A stretch of DNA of 64,000 bases. Source: Pseudorasbora parva (Eukaryota; Chordata; Actinopteri; Cypriniformes; Gobionidae). Of this stretch, positions 23,607 to 35,744 are shown piece by piece. The translations under genes and the position numbers were made by a program. Position 1 is the stretch's first letter, and each line of letters starts with the position of its first letter. The notes under the pieces were generated by a model. The model was not told the origin of the DNA and searched no databases. It was given only the letters and a program-made list of their open reading frames with translations. The DNA lies in assembly GCF_024679245.1 (NCBI RefSeq), contig NC_090176.1, forward strand, positions 51,796,615 to 51,860,614, read 5' to 3'.

Positions 23607-24029
23607 TAATGTATTTCTAAACCAAAAAATCTAAAAGCACCTACCGTATATACCCAAATATAAGTTTGTGTCCTAAAAATATAGGCTGAAAATGGAGAGT
23701 CGTCTTATGTTCAGGGTTGTCTTATATTTGCGGTATTTGTTTGTTTTTTATATTTTATATGTTTGTTTATTATACTATAATATTTATCACTTGATTTATG
23801 TAATTTCAAGGTTTTCTGTAAAATGACACTGTGATATTGCATTTATACCACTGTATATGGGTATGGAGATTTGGATAGATGGAAATCACATAAAAAAGGT
23901 AATATTCCTCCCTGTGAATAAAACTTGCAAAAATGATACAGACAAAAAAAAATCCAATATTTTCTGCCATCTAGTGGACACAGCCAGAACTGTCTGCAGG
24001 GTGCTAGAGCTCACAGGGCCTGAATTTAT

Positions 24030-24905
24030 AACCACAAAAAAAAAAACAAATCATAGCTTTTTTTATTACAGCTCAGACAACATATATTTAAATGTGTATC
24101 CCTTTTAGCAGTGTTTTGTGTGACTTCAAAGGGTTTCCTGTAAAATGACACCAAGATTGTGTATTTAGTGTCAATGTGTGCAGGCCAAATCCAGGCGGAA
24201 ATCCCCAAAAAAGGTCCCAGCGTTATTTAGTAAATAAGTTACTCTTTATAAAAGTGATGCTTATCTCCGAAAGTAGACATTAAGCTTTCAAATGGCACTA
24301 TATATGAGGACAGAGCTCCACATTTAACATTTGAAGTATACTTGATGTCGTCAGTCTGGATAGGGGCCCTTGAGTTTAAAACCATCTACTTTTTCCAGCA
24401 ATATTTCAGATATGACTGTCTGTGAATGTCATTAAATATTGAATACAGTCAGGATAGCACACTTCTACATTCATAATAATAAGCGCAGAGCCGGTAATAA
24501 TCTGGGATTGTCAGCATGACCTTCCTCAGGAGCTGCGGCGGCTGTAAAATGGCCCGAGGGGAAACGCTCCCTATTTTAAACCTGGACCAGATCAGCATCT
24601 CACATTAAAAGTCTTGCTTTGCTGAATTCAGAGACTGGACAGAAAACAGAAGCTTTCTGAGAAGAGTGCAAAAGTCTGAGAATCGACAAACATCACACTG
24701 AGAGATGGATGCACGAATCATCTTTATCATAAGCTCCCGTCGCTTTCCTCTGGATGCTCATTTCAGCTCGCCAACTAAATGTTTCGGAACATTCAAAAGT
24801 AACATTGTTTTTATTTATTATTAATATTATTATTATTATGCAAACAGACAAGTACAATATTTACAAAAGAGAAGTTAGCTGCAAAATACAAATACATACA
24901 CTGTA
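24030..24905. other. No gene; AT-rich sequence
   Basis: No coding frame with family motifs and no repeat I can place. Confidence 0.4.
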
Positions 24906-25144
24906 AAAAATTATTTAGAAAAAAGTTACCTGCAGGTTGCCTTAAAATGTTGAGGTCATTAAAATTAGAAAATTTTAGTTAATACAATGAACATTTTTTG
25001 AGATTCGACAACCGTTTTTCTTTATGTCAACAGGTTCCACGTAACTGGTTTATGTTGAATTTAATTAACATTCCGGTTTTTTTTTTACGTACGGTTAATT
25101 CAGATCCATTTAGTTGAATTCTTAATTTTGTCCAAAACTATTAA

Positions 25145-25508
25145 AGGCCAACTCCGGTGAGAAATGCCCCTCGGGGTAATTAACAGATGGTAAGCGAGTA
25201 GATCGTTCTCTGGGATGCGTTTTCATGAAAATCGAATGTAAAGAGTTTTATCTCTAAACACAGATTAGCTTATAACGCTTGTCTACGGGGCACAGGGTCA
25301 GTGAAATTAAACCGCTAGTTAATACCACTAACAGCTCAACATAGCCTCACACTAACACGGCAGCATAATGAGGGTCCCTACAGGCAAACCGCAGCATTGA
25401 GAACTTTGTAAGAGTACAGACAGTTTAATAAGAAGATACTTTATAAAGAGAGTGGATTACGCGTTTACAGACGGCAGCCATCTTGGAAAACAGTCTCGAC
25501 GAGTCAAC
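25145..25508. mobile_element. One arm of the AACTCCGGTGAG TTAA palindrome
   Basis: Follows TTAA at 25141-25144 and matches 15944-16255 plus 16477-16540 without the retroposon insertion. It confirms the uninterrupted sequence (GTGGATTACGCGTTTACAGA). Confidence 0.85.
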
Positions 25509-25727
25509 TCATAAGTCCGTCACTGTGAAATAAAGTTGACTTTAACAGCTGAAATGATGAGTAAATTAAGCATGCTTGGAACAATTACAGAGGAATATTG
25601 TAATACATCACAATCAGGTACAAGGAAGGGAGACAACGGCTATATATCGTTAGGTAGGCTGACTGAGACAGTTATTTTTCGGAGCTTGTTTATTAATTTG
25701 TTAACAGCAGTTTATTGTGTAATATGA

Positions 25728-25945
25728 GACAATCAGGTCAAGTCGGGTCTGTGTCTTCCCGCCGGGTTCGGTTCCAGCTATCAAATAATAGACGGGTCCA
25801 TGTCGGTTCCGGGTATTATATTTTTGGCATTTCTCTGATCTGCACGGGTCCGGGTCCAGTTTTTGAAATAATAGACGGGTCCGGGTCGGTTCTGTGTAGA
25901 ACATCGCGGCTCTCTTCGGGTTCAGGTTCGTGAAGACCTCTAGTT
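25728..25945. repeat. Short GACGGGTCC/GGGTCCGGGTC repeat cluster
   Basis: AATAATAGACGGGTCC occurs twice (about 25785 and 25868) with GGTTCCGGGT variants between. Nature unknown. Confidence 0.45.
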
Positions 25946-25947
25946 TG

Positions 25948-26681
25948 AAGCGAATTTGCGTCTACACCTGAGTTGAAAAATTTGAACTTTGGCGTCAATT
26001 TGCACCGCGTTAACCAATGAGGAGCCTGCTTGCTGCTGTCACGTGGTAAAGTGACAAACCCTGCATATGATTTAAAAAATACTGATATTTTGTCACTAAA
26101 TGTAGTTTTAATGCTTTTCAGTTGATAATGTAGTTGTTTAAAGCTAAAATATGTGGTTTACCTATAAAGACAGCGCCTATTTATAAAGAACACTCTTGCG
26201 TTTTTGTCGTTGTGAGCTCCAGGCGATCTCCGGGCGCTCAGCGCTCGTTAACCCCGGCGAGAGCAGCCTTTCCTCGGCCAGTCCTTCTGCCGTTCGCCGC
26301 CGGCTCGGATGTCTCTGTAGAGGTTAAACATGACATATGCTTCGTCTTGTCATCTAATGGGCGATCTTTGGTCCAGTTAATCTATTGTTGCCTACCAAAT
26401 CATTTTGACTGAGGGCAAAGTGAAGTTTCATAACTTTATATTTTATTTAAATATACACGCAGAGAAGATAATCCAGGTAGTGCGTTGGCTGAACCACATG
26501 TGTGGCTGTTAACGCTTAATATATTTCACCTGGAGCGCCTTTAACGCGTGTCTATTTCGCTTCAAATGCTCGATTTCTACGTGCGTCCAATTAGCTGCGG
26601 ACGCGCGAATGGATTCAAAATGTTCACGCGTCAAACTAGACGCGATTTTGACGCTCAATTCGCGTTTGGTGTGAACGCAGC
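25948..26681. mobile_element. Relative of the GTGTGAACGCAGC MITE
   Basis: The right end TTCGCGTTTGGTGTGAACGC and internal ACCAATGAGGAGCCTGCTTG / CACGTGGTAAAGTGAC match 5216-5812 in inverted orientation. Left boundary approximate. Confidence 0.6.
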
Positions 26682-26689
26682 GTAACAAG

Positions 26690-27359
26690 TAATCGAGTTT
26701 AATTACAAAATTACAAATGTTGTCTAACAAGATTTTTTTTTAGAAAATATTATTGGCTAGCCAGTAGATGGTTTTGTTACATCCATAGCTTTCCCAAAGT
26801 AGCTGTTTTATTATTATTATAACAACTTTAATTGTTCAAGAACTGCTCTACACTTCACCACAATGATTACCTCTAAAAACACTCACATAACACACACTTT
26901 AAAATACCAACATAAGACATTAAACATGAGAAAATGAAGAGACTTTTTAATTTTGTTAAGAACGCATAAAATAGCACTTTATTTAAACATGTACTCTCCA
27001 AATTCAGCCCCTTTGCAAAGCATGATGGGAAGTGAAGTCCTGTGTGATCGGGTTAGTTGATTGAAACATGTTATTTGAAAATGAAAACATCAAATTATTT
27101 TAAAGAGTAACGGTTTTAAGTCAATATGAACCAGAAACCTGATATAATGCTGTTAAATCAAGATTAATTGCTTAAAGAAAGTGAATAGCAATATACAATA
27201 ATTTTTTTGAGTGTAGGTTAGATCGTATTTCAGATATCTTGAAAATGAAATAGCTAATAGGAAGACAAAATATTTTTCTGTATTGAAATAAGTGGGGAAA
27301 AGCTCATTTGGTAGAAAAAAAAAACTATTTTGGCATCTGTAGCTGCTTTAGTATGTTAA
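26690..27359. other. No recognisable feature
   Basis: AT-rich; a MITE-like tail (ATAATTTTTTTGAGTG) near 27200 only. Confidence 0.35.
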
Positions 27360-27562
27360 AATATGCGGGTCAAATTGACCCGTGAACATCACGAACAATC
27401 ATTTTGTGTGTATATGTCAAAACATCAGCGTGTTGAAACTTTACATGCGTGTTCATGACCCTAAAGGAGAAAAAGTCATAAAATATCAAGAAAGAAATAT
27501 AGATGAACTGGTATTTCATTCAACTCAAAATCGAAACGAGTCAAATTGACCAGCAATGTAAC
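27360..27562. mobile_element. GGGTCAATTTGACCCG-ended element, copy 2 (inverted)
   Basis: Reverse complement of 2319-2520 with the same self-complementary tips. Confidence 0.65.
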
Positions 27563-28739
27563 ATGAATGTTAATGAATCAATCTGTCATGTTTAAAACGA
27601 CTTTGTCATCATTGTTCTGAAACTGAGCAGCTCTTTCTGCTGTCAAACACACTGATCACCAGAGAAAAACATGAGGTGAAGAGAGACTGACTCAATCAGA
27701 GATCTCAAGCACATGAAACTCTGACGCCTTTCAGATAACGAATGAGCAGAAGTATTTCGATAGAAGGGTTCATCAAGCCACTGAGAGTCGACAGGATTAT
27801 TCACTCAATGGCAGGAGTTATTAATCTCTCGAAGGTCAGCTCACATCAGATGCGTTTTCATATCTTCTGAAGTGTTAATATGATCAAACTCTGCATCATT
27901 TGATTCAGAAGAATGAGTGTTTTAGAGAACCTCGAACAAACTAACGACACCAAACATATTCTTAAACATAAATTAACCAGATACTCACTGTTGTGTGCAT
28001 GCCAAATGATGATGTCACTTCCTGCAGGATGATGTCATTCAGGAACTGGCTTAGAGCTTTAAGCACAATATGAAAAAACCTATAATTGTTTAAATGTATC
28101 TTTCTCATTTTGGATTTGTTTAACTTAAAGTAAAATAAACTAAAACTTACAGAAACTTTAACTAAAATCAAAGTGAAATTAATTCAAATCAAAAATATTA
28201 ATAAAAACTATAATAGTGTATCAGTGATGCTAAAACACTGATGTGGACTAAACTGAACATTTAGATTTTAAAATTCACCTCATGTCTACTTAATTAAGAT
28301 TTTATAACAAAAGAAACTAATATGATTTACTTATGGCTGAAAATTAAGAGGCTTTCCTCACCTCTTATACTCTTTTATATATATATAAATAAAGATGCTG
28401 GCAGCGAAAGAGTTAAACACTCAAAATTCAACCCCATAGTGACTGCGTTACCATGACACCGGTTATGCTTTTAGCGGATCAATTTTTCTTATATCAACTT
28501 AAAATTTGGAACACAACTTGGTTAGACATACGGGTTTGATTTTCTAGCTATTTTAGAGTCCAGATTATTTTGTTTAAATATATATTTTGTAAAAAATATA
28601 AATGTTTAGTTCAGTTCACTTGCTTTAGAGTAAACCTAAACATCTGTAACTTTTTTACACTTTCATGTTTTGAAGTGCAATAATAATCTGCAACTATGCT
28701 GAATTACAAAACATTCAGGTTCAGATCTGTGACAGACAG
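27563..28739. other. No recognisable feature
   Basis: About 1.2 kb of AT-rich sequence. Open frames are short and lack motifs. Confidence 0.35.
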
Positions 28740-28990
28740 TTAACGGGCTAATAATTTATCCACTGTTTTAAGAACATTTGACTCTTTCCCCTCCATTGAT
28801 GAAATCTTCCCATAGTGCATCCTGGGGCCATGTGTTCCCCAGGTAAGCCACACACACACACACACCCGGCCATCCACGTGATGTAGAAGAACACGTGATT
28901 CCTCAGACCAGGCCACCTTCTTCCATTGCTCCGTGGTCCAGTTCTGATGCTCACGTGCCACTGTTGGTGCTTTCGGCGGGTCAGGGGTCA
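28740..28990 (-). pseudogene. Tc1-like transposase scrap
   Basis: AREHQNWTTEQWKKVAWSEE and SRVLLHHVDGRV match the first-Asp region of a common fish Tc1 family (normally WSDES, so the catalytic Asp is now Glu). A (CA)n expansion shifts the frame; LPGEHMAPGCTMGR continues in another frame. The rest of the gene and the inverted repeats are absent. Confidence 0.85.
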
Positions 28991-29280
28991 GAGGTCACCC
29001 TGACTGATAATGTTATGCCTGATTGGTGTATATCAAAACTGCCTAATCTCACTGAATGAAATGTTCCCAGGACTAGCTATAGGACTTTGAAGCTTTGCAA
29101 GTTTTGATGGAAGTGTTTAACACCCCCAAACCAGTACTAGCAAATTAAAAAACAAAAAACAAAAACACTGGTGGGGAAAGGGTTGAATGTAGCCTGGATG
29201 CCAGCCGAATTCAGCCCCGCCCACAACATTTGAGCGCGGGTTTGGTCTGGATTTGATCCATAGAGGAGTAATTATGCCTG

Positions 29281-29987
29281 AACAGAAACTGACCAATGAG
29301 ATCATCAGGGCGGGCTTTAGGCGATGACGGACAGATGATCAACAGAAACTGACCAATGAGATCATCAGGACGGGCTTTAGCCGATGACGGACAGATGATC
29401 AACAGAAACTGACCAATGAGATCATCAGGACGGGCTTTAGCCGATGACGGACAGATGATCAACAGAAACTGACCAATGAGATCATCAGGGCGGGCTTTAG
29501 CCGATGACGGACAGATGGTAAACAGAAACTGACCAATGAGATCATCAGGGCGGGCTTTAGCCGATGACGGACAGATGATCAACAGAAACTGACCAATGAG
29601 ATCATCAGGGCGGGCTTTAGCCGATGACGGACAGATGATCGACAGAAACTGACCAATGAGATCATCAGGGCGGGCTTTAGCCGATGACGGACAGATGATC
29701 AACAGAAACGGACCAATGAGATCATCAGGGCGGGCTTTAGCCGATGACGGACAGATGATCGACAGAAACTGACCAATGAGATCATCAGGATGGGCTTTAG
29801 CCGATGACGGACAGATGATCAACAGAAACTGACCAATGAGATCATCAGGGCGGGCTTTAGCCGATGACGGACAGATGATCAACAGAAACTGACCAATGAG
29901 ATCATCAGGGCGGGCTTTAGCCGATGACGGACAGATGGTAAACAGAAACTGACCAATGAGATCATCAGGGCGGGCTTTAGCCGATGA
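29281..29987. repeat. 60-bp minisatellite, about 12 units
   Basis: Exact 60-bp period with very few substitutions. Each unit carries GACCAATGAGATCATCAGGG followed by CGGGCTTTAG and GATGACGGACAGATG. Because 60 is a multiple of 3, the minus strand is open for 284 codons with a 20-residue repeat; this is not a gene. Confidence 0.97.
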
Positions 29988-30619
29988 ATTTCTCCGGAAA
30001 TAAATGGGATTTGGGGGTAAAATGTGTGTTATTTTGGCAAGTTTGCTTCTAAAATTCCCACTCATGGGTCTATATATCCCATAATAGTCGCTTCAACCCG
30101 CGGACATGGAAAACAACCGGCGGGAAAGCCACAGACATGGCAACACAGTGCAGTTGAGTTCTGTTGACATTTGGCAACTAACGTTATGCGTCACTCTGCT
30201 GCTCTGATTGGTTGTCGGTCTGTCCAATTGAGGTCTTCCCTGGTTGGGTTAAACACGCCCCATAATCACAGCCCAATGGAGCACCAGACTCATATTCTGA
30301 CCAGAGCTGAGGATGAACACCTCAGGCTAGGTTGAATGGATTGAACAGCACAACTGAAACACACGCCGACCCCTCCCTCCACGTCCACCCGGTGTGTTTT
30401 CATGCTCCAGTTTCAAACCCTGAGAAGTATTTGTGTTGCTGTGGTCCATGAGTGGCCACAGATGGAGTCAGTGCCTCAGACCACATGCAGTTTGAGCTCC
30501 TGTCACTGGAGAGGCTGCAGCTCCACCATCTGCCATCAGGAGCCTTCGCCCTCTCCACACACCTCAATGAAACCAGCTTTACCTTCACACACACACACAC
30601 ACATTGCAAAGAGTCCCTT

Positions 30620-30885
30620 ACATTGCAAATATGCTCTTCTTACTCAGTATTTTTGTCTTGTTTCTAGTCCAAACATCTAAAAATTCTTAAAACAAGAAGT
30701 ATTTACTAGACATGCAAAAGTAATTGTCTTGTTTTGGGAAAAATAACTCAAAATGAAGAGAGTTTTTGCTTAAAATAAGATAAATAATCTGCCAATGGGG
30801 TGAGAAAAATAATCTTAATTCAAACAGAAAACAAGATTATTTTTCTTAGTTAGTTATTTTTTCCCATAACAAGACAATCCCTGTT
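30620..30885. mobile_element. Foldback MITE, left part of an interrupted copy
   Basis: CATTGCAAATATGCTCTTCT through the hairpin centre to CCCATAACAAGACAAT. The far end of the same element reappears at 32214-32252, so about 1.3 kb entered it. Confidence 0.8.
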
Positions 30886-32213
30886 TACAGTCAGAATTCG
30901 AAGTGTGGATCGACACACACTCTAACGGCTGATATTACCCCCAACCCATTGCGAGTTGGACGAGGATTCGATTAGAACTACAAACGCGGATAAATCGCGT
31001 TAAAAACTACAAACATGGCGGACATGCAAGTCTGACGGTTAAGTAGAGAAGTTTAGATAAAGGGGTTTGAGTGATCATTTATCAATATTTAACCTGACAA
31101 AAATATATTTATTCAGTGTTGTCCACATTATATTTCACCCGCAGCAGCATTGAGAACTTTTGTAATGACACGTTTGGCCTTTAACTTTTAAATGCATCAT
31201 TATATTTAAACTGCAAACACACGCGGAGAGTCTCTGCATTAAAGACACACACACGACAGATCAACGAGCGGCTACATTTCTCTCCGATACGGCAGGAGAT
31301 TAAACTGAATGTGGAGGATTTGAACTGTGACGAATCTGACGATGATTGACAGGCCAGATCAACGGTGGCGGGATGCTCGTAAGGGGGTAATCTAGCACTT
31401 GGAAAGCGTTCCCCCCATAGGGGCGGCCATTGCTAACCTAGCCATCACCTGCTGTTAGCATCCCATTGACTCCTATTCATTTTTGAGTCACTTTGACAGT
31501 GAATAACTTTACATCTGAGACGTTTAAAGACTCCATTTGTCCATTGTTTATTTCTAAAGAAACACGACAATGTATAAAAGGCTCCGTTACCTTGTATCTT
31601 ACACTATCGCCCCGCAGAAGCTGTTTTTGTAAAAATAGGCTAACGATTGCGTCATAACCAACGCGACTCTGTCGCACAGTAGAGAAATTACCGTATAGAC
31701 CTGAGGAGACGCTCAGAAGCAATCTTTTACTGTCTATGAGGCAGTCGGGGGGATGTGGAGACATAAAGTCTGATAAAGTCAAGGGAGAAGAAAGAGGAGA
31801 AGCCGATAGTGAGCCAAAAGCAACGGGAGAAAACATTTAAACAGCGTGATTCAGCTTTCACTTTCCACAACTACTAGAAGACATACAGCTGTCCGACAGG
31901 AGGCTCACGTCACATCTACGTCCTCACACACACACACACACTACATCCTCGAGCTCAGTCTGAGCCGGCGCAGTTCGCTCCGCCATCAGGAAGTGAGTGC
32001 TCCTTACTGACCTCACTTTCCGCCGTTGAAGTCAATGGGAACGCTCTGTCCATTTCTTTTACTGTCTATGGATGCTCGTAACAGAGTCCGTTAAAGATGG
32101 CGAAGTAGTCCCGAAGCTTGCATACTTTTCTGCCACACACTCAAAAGTATATACTTCTTCACAAAAAGAGTACATACTTTTAGGATATAGTATAAGTCGG
32201 CGAATTGGGACGC
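30886..32213. mobile_element. Insertion(s) inside the foldback MITE
   Basis: Left edge near CAGAATTCGAAGTGTGG; right edge near AAGTCGGCGAATTGGGACGC, a weak inverted pair. Contains the separate insertion at 31383-32069. Family not identified. Confidence 0.45.
31383..32069. mobile_element. 687-bp insertion with 12-bp flanking direct repeat
   Basis: GGATGCTCGTAA is present at 31371-31382 and 32070-32081. The insert has weak subterminal inverted motifs (AAAGCGTTCCCCCC and GGGAACGCTCTG) and internal TTTTACTGTCTATG copies. The long duplication suits a Mutator-like element or a retroposon; not resolved. Confidence 0.6.
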
Positions 32214-32252
32214 AGACAAAAATACTAAGTAAGATGAGCATTTTTTGCAGTG
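32214..32252. mobile_element. Foldback MITE, right tip of the interrupted copy
   Basis: GACAAAAATACTAAGTAAGA followed by TGAGCATTTTTTGCAGTG. Confidence 0.8.
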
Positions 32253-32394
32253 TACACTGACCTCCTGAAAACAGCTGCTTCGGTTTAATACTGAATAACC
32301 TTTTAGTGAAAAATGACCCGCTCATATTGACATGAAAGGGTCGGAGAATCACAGATCAGCAATTTTACAATGTACCGAAGCCAGAACTAAGTGT

Positions 32395-33600
32395 GCGGGT
32401 CAACACTGACAAGACTTACAAAAGTCTTGTCGCTTATCTATTTTCTAGAAATACCGGATATTAACCTGACTTTTAATTAATCAATTGGTGTTAGAAATAG
32501 CTCATATGAAAAGCTAAAACCCTCCCAAATGATGTTTAATGCACTGAAATAAATAATGTTCACAGAAGAAATATTTATCCTTTAATCAAAACGGAAAGGT
32601 CAAATTTTGGCAAGACAAAAGTTTTGTCGCCTATACAGAAATTGAACAAATTTACTGCAAATACAAAAATATGTCAGCAAATTAAGTTGTGGTGCTGTGA
32701 GATCCAGATTTAATATCTTGTATGACTTCCATGAGCTTGAAGGACTGCATCCATGCGGTTTGGCAAGGATTCATACAATTTATTGATGAAGTCATCAGGA
32801 ATAGCTAAGAAAGCAGTCTTGCATGCCTCCCAGAGTTCATCAATATTCTTTGGTTTCGTCTTCCATGCGTCCTCTTTCATCCTACCCCACAGATGCTCAA
32901 TGATGTTCATGTCTGGTAACTGGGCTGGCCAATCCTGGAGCATCTTGATCTTCTTCGCCTGAGGAACTTTGATGTGGAGATGGAAGTATGCGATGGAGCA
33001 CCGTCCTGCTGCAGAATTTGGCCTCTTTTATGGTTGGGAATATAAGAGGTAGCTAAGATTTCTTGGTATTTTAGACTATTGATGTTGCCTTCCACCCTGC
33101 AGATCTCTCGCACACCCCCATACTGGATGTAACCCCAGACCATGATTTTTCCGCCACCAAACTCCACTGTTTTCTGGGTGAATCTCGGATCCATTCTGGC
33201 TCCAGTAGGTCTCCTGCAATATTTGCGGCGACTGTGGTGTAATTCAACAGAAGATTCATCTGAAAAATCCACCTTCTGCCACTTTTCCAGCGTCCATCCT
33301 TTTAGCAGGCTGTGGGCCTTGGCAAATGCCACACGGTTCTTCAATTGTCTTTTGTTTAGTGCTGGCTTCTGGGCACTGATTCGACCATGGAGGCCATTTC
33401 GAGACAGAATCCGACAAACTGTTCTGGTTGACACAGGGACTTCAGGTGACCAGGTCTCGTGGAGCTCTCCTGCAGTGGAAAATGGGCTGGCCTTGGATTT
33501 TCGAGCCAACAAACGGTCCTCTCGAGCAGTTGTCTTGCGGGGTCTGCCTAAAAAAAATACACTAACTAATTTGGACAACAAGAAATAATGATTTAATTTA
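32395..33600 (-). mobile_element. Second Tc1-like transposon, 5' end lost
   Basis: The 3' side has GACAAGACTTACAAAAGTCT and CAAGACAAAAGTTTTGTCGC repeats, typical of Tc1 ends. The transposase lies on the minus strand. The opposite end dissolves into AT-rich sequence, (TA)n and (CATC)n, with no matching inverted repeat found. Confidence 0.75.
32710..33581 (-). pseudogene. Tc1-like transposase, frameshifted, N-terminus missing
   Basis: GRPRKTTAREDRLLARKSK (AT-hook-like GRPR), VSTRTVCRILSRNGLHGR (HTH), KWQKVDFSDESSVELH, FGGGKIMVWGYIQYGG and ILQQDGAPSHTS in one frame. The third acid, in MNIIEHLWGRMK, is in a second frame after a shift near 32940; the tail ends HGSHTRY at 32710. The first HTH is absent. 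Distinct family from the copy at 8773-10283. Confidence 0.88.
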
Positions 33601-33619
33601 TTTAAAATTAAATAAATAT

Positions 33620-33624
<5 letters not shown>

Positions 33625-33674
<50 letters not shown>
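33625..33674. repeat. (TA)n microsatellite
   Basis: About 24 TA repeats. Confidence 0.97.
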
Positions 33675-33678
<4 letters not shown>

Positions 33679-33763
33679 TAATTTATGCAATATTTATTTA
33701 ATTTTATTTATAAAAGCCCTAAACAGTAATTTAAATAATTTTACATTAAATTGTTTAAAAATA

Positions 33764-34310
33764 ACACCCATCCATCCATCCATCTATCCATCCATCCATC
33801 CATCCATCCAACCACCCACCCATCCATTCATCAATCCATCCATCCAACCACCCACCCATCCATTCATCAATCCATCCATCCAACCACCCACCCATCCATT
33901 CATCCATCCATCCAACCACCCACCCATCCATTCATCAATCCATCCATCCACCCACCCATCCATTCATCAATCCATCCATCCATCCACCCACCCATCCATC
34001 CATTCATCCATCCATCCATCCATCCAACTACCCACCATCCATCCATCCATCCATCCATCCATCCATCCATCCAACCAACCAACCAACCACCACCCATCCA
34101 TCCATCCACCCTAGCCACCCACCCACTCATTCTCCATTCATCCATCCATCCAAGCACTATCCATGAATCCATCCACCCATCCATCCAACCACCACCCATC
34201 CATCCATCCACCCACCCACCCATCCATTCATCAATCCATCCAACCAACCACCCACCCATCCATCCATCCAACCACCATCCATCAATTCATCCATCCATCC
34301 ATCCATCACT
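33764..34310. repeat. Degenerate (CATC)n array
   Basis: CATC units with CAACCACCCACC and CATTCATCAATC interruptions that recur in a larger pattern. Confidence 0.95.
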
Positions 34311-34319
34311 CATGTATAA

Positions 34320-35740
34320 AAAGAAAGCAAAATCTGCAATTTATATGCAAACACTAGATATACATTAACTAAAACAGCACATGTATACAAACATGAAAAG
34401 TGAGAGAGCAAATGAGTAAAATCTAAGTTTATTTAATTTTAGAAAAAGCAGCAAAAAGTCTTTTACATATACAGTTTCCATCAACAAGCCTTTCAATGAG
34501 GCAAAACTGTTTCATACAGCGTAAAGTATGAGGAAAGATTTAAAGAAGCAACATGATGTCCATCAGTACCCTGTTAGGCAGATGAATGATTCATATGATT
34601 CATATATTTGCTGACAAATGATCATTCATAATACTTACGGATCCTCCGGTGAGATTTTGTGTCACTCTGTTACAGGAGAAGCCAAAAATAATGTCTGTGT
34701 ACATTATTTATGAATGTTTAAAACAGCTGTACAACAAAAATCTTTATGCAAATGGTAGGTATAATTACAGGAACTGACAGTATGTGAACTTCCTGTTTAC
34801 AAATTACAATCACAGGAAGTTGGACACAGAAATTTAGAGCAATTTCAGAACACATTAACTCATCGTTCTGGAAAACGCAAAAATCACTTTAAAGTTGAAG
34901 TGTATGACATCATCAACTTCTGACTCAGCCAATGACATGATTTGGGGGCGGGACTATCTGTTAAACTGACCAATGGCAGATGGGGGTGTGTTCACCACTC
35001 ATTTACTATTTCATTTGATGCCGTTTCAAGCAGGACATGATGAGTATATTGATGGTGTTATTATGGAATAACGGAGGACTGGACCGTCCACTGTCACATA
35101 AATAATGTTTTGTAATGGTCAAGATGGCAAACGTACATTCAGAACTGTACACGAGCCAATTAAAAGATGCATTTGAAAGCAATTCTACAAGCTGCAGATG
35201 TCCTTTGTACAATTTATTCTATATGCTATATACACTATGCACTAAAATAACACTATTCAGGCGGAGAGGAGGAATACTGTCAGATGAAGGCCATCGGCAC
35301 TGACACAAGCTCTTAAAGGTGCTGTAAGATATAGTTTAAATGGAATAATACATATACAATCTCACGACAGCCCAGTAGCGTAGCCACATTTACAGATTTA
35401 TGATTGCCAGATGATATTGTCTCATTATAGCTGCGGAAACAACTTAAAATCATTAAAGTCCTACAGATAAGAGAAATGCATCATTGGAAACTGTAAGGGT
35501 CAGTTTTTACACTCACGATTAAAACCAAACATTGTGCTTTTGTAAAAAAATAAATAAAGTAAACATACAGGATGAGCTTTCTGCCGTCTCAGTTTCTGTT
35601 TGGTCAATTTTGTGAACGCATTGCAAAGATAAATCGAAACTCAGCATATAGGCAGCTTTTTCTTTCGTTTTGTTAATCTGTATAAAAGTGAAATATATTT
35701 AGTGTATATGTATTCCTTGTGTGTATACATATATATATAT
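34320..35740. other. No recognisable gene
   Basis: 1.4 kb of intergenic sequence. A GGGGGCGGGACTATC stretch near 34945 is the only notable site. Confidence 0.4.
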
Positions 35741-35744
35741 ACAT

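Noticed and set aside
29211..30065. 284-codon minus-strand open frame with a 20-residue repeat
   Set aside because: Product of the 60-bp minisatellite period; no start context or domain.
31477..31836. 119-codon minus-strand frame
   Set aside because: Lies wholly inside the 687-bp insertion; no motif.
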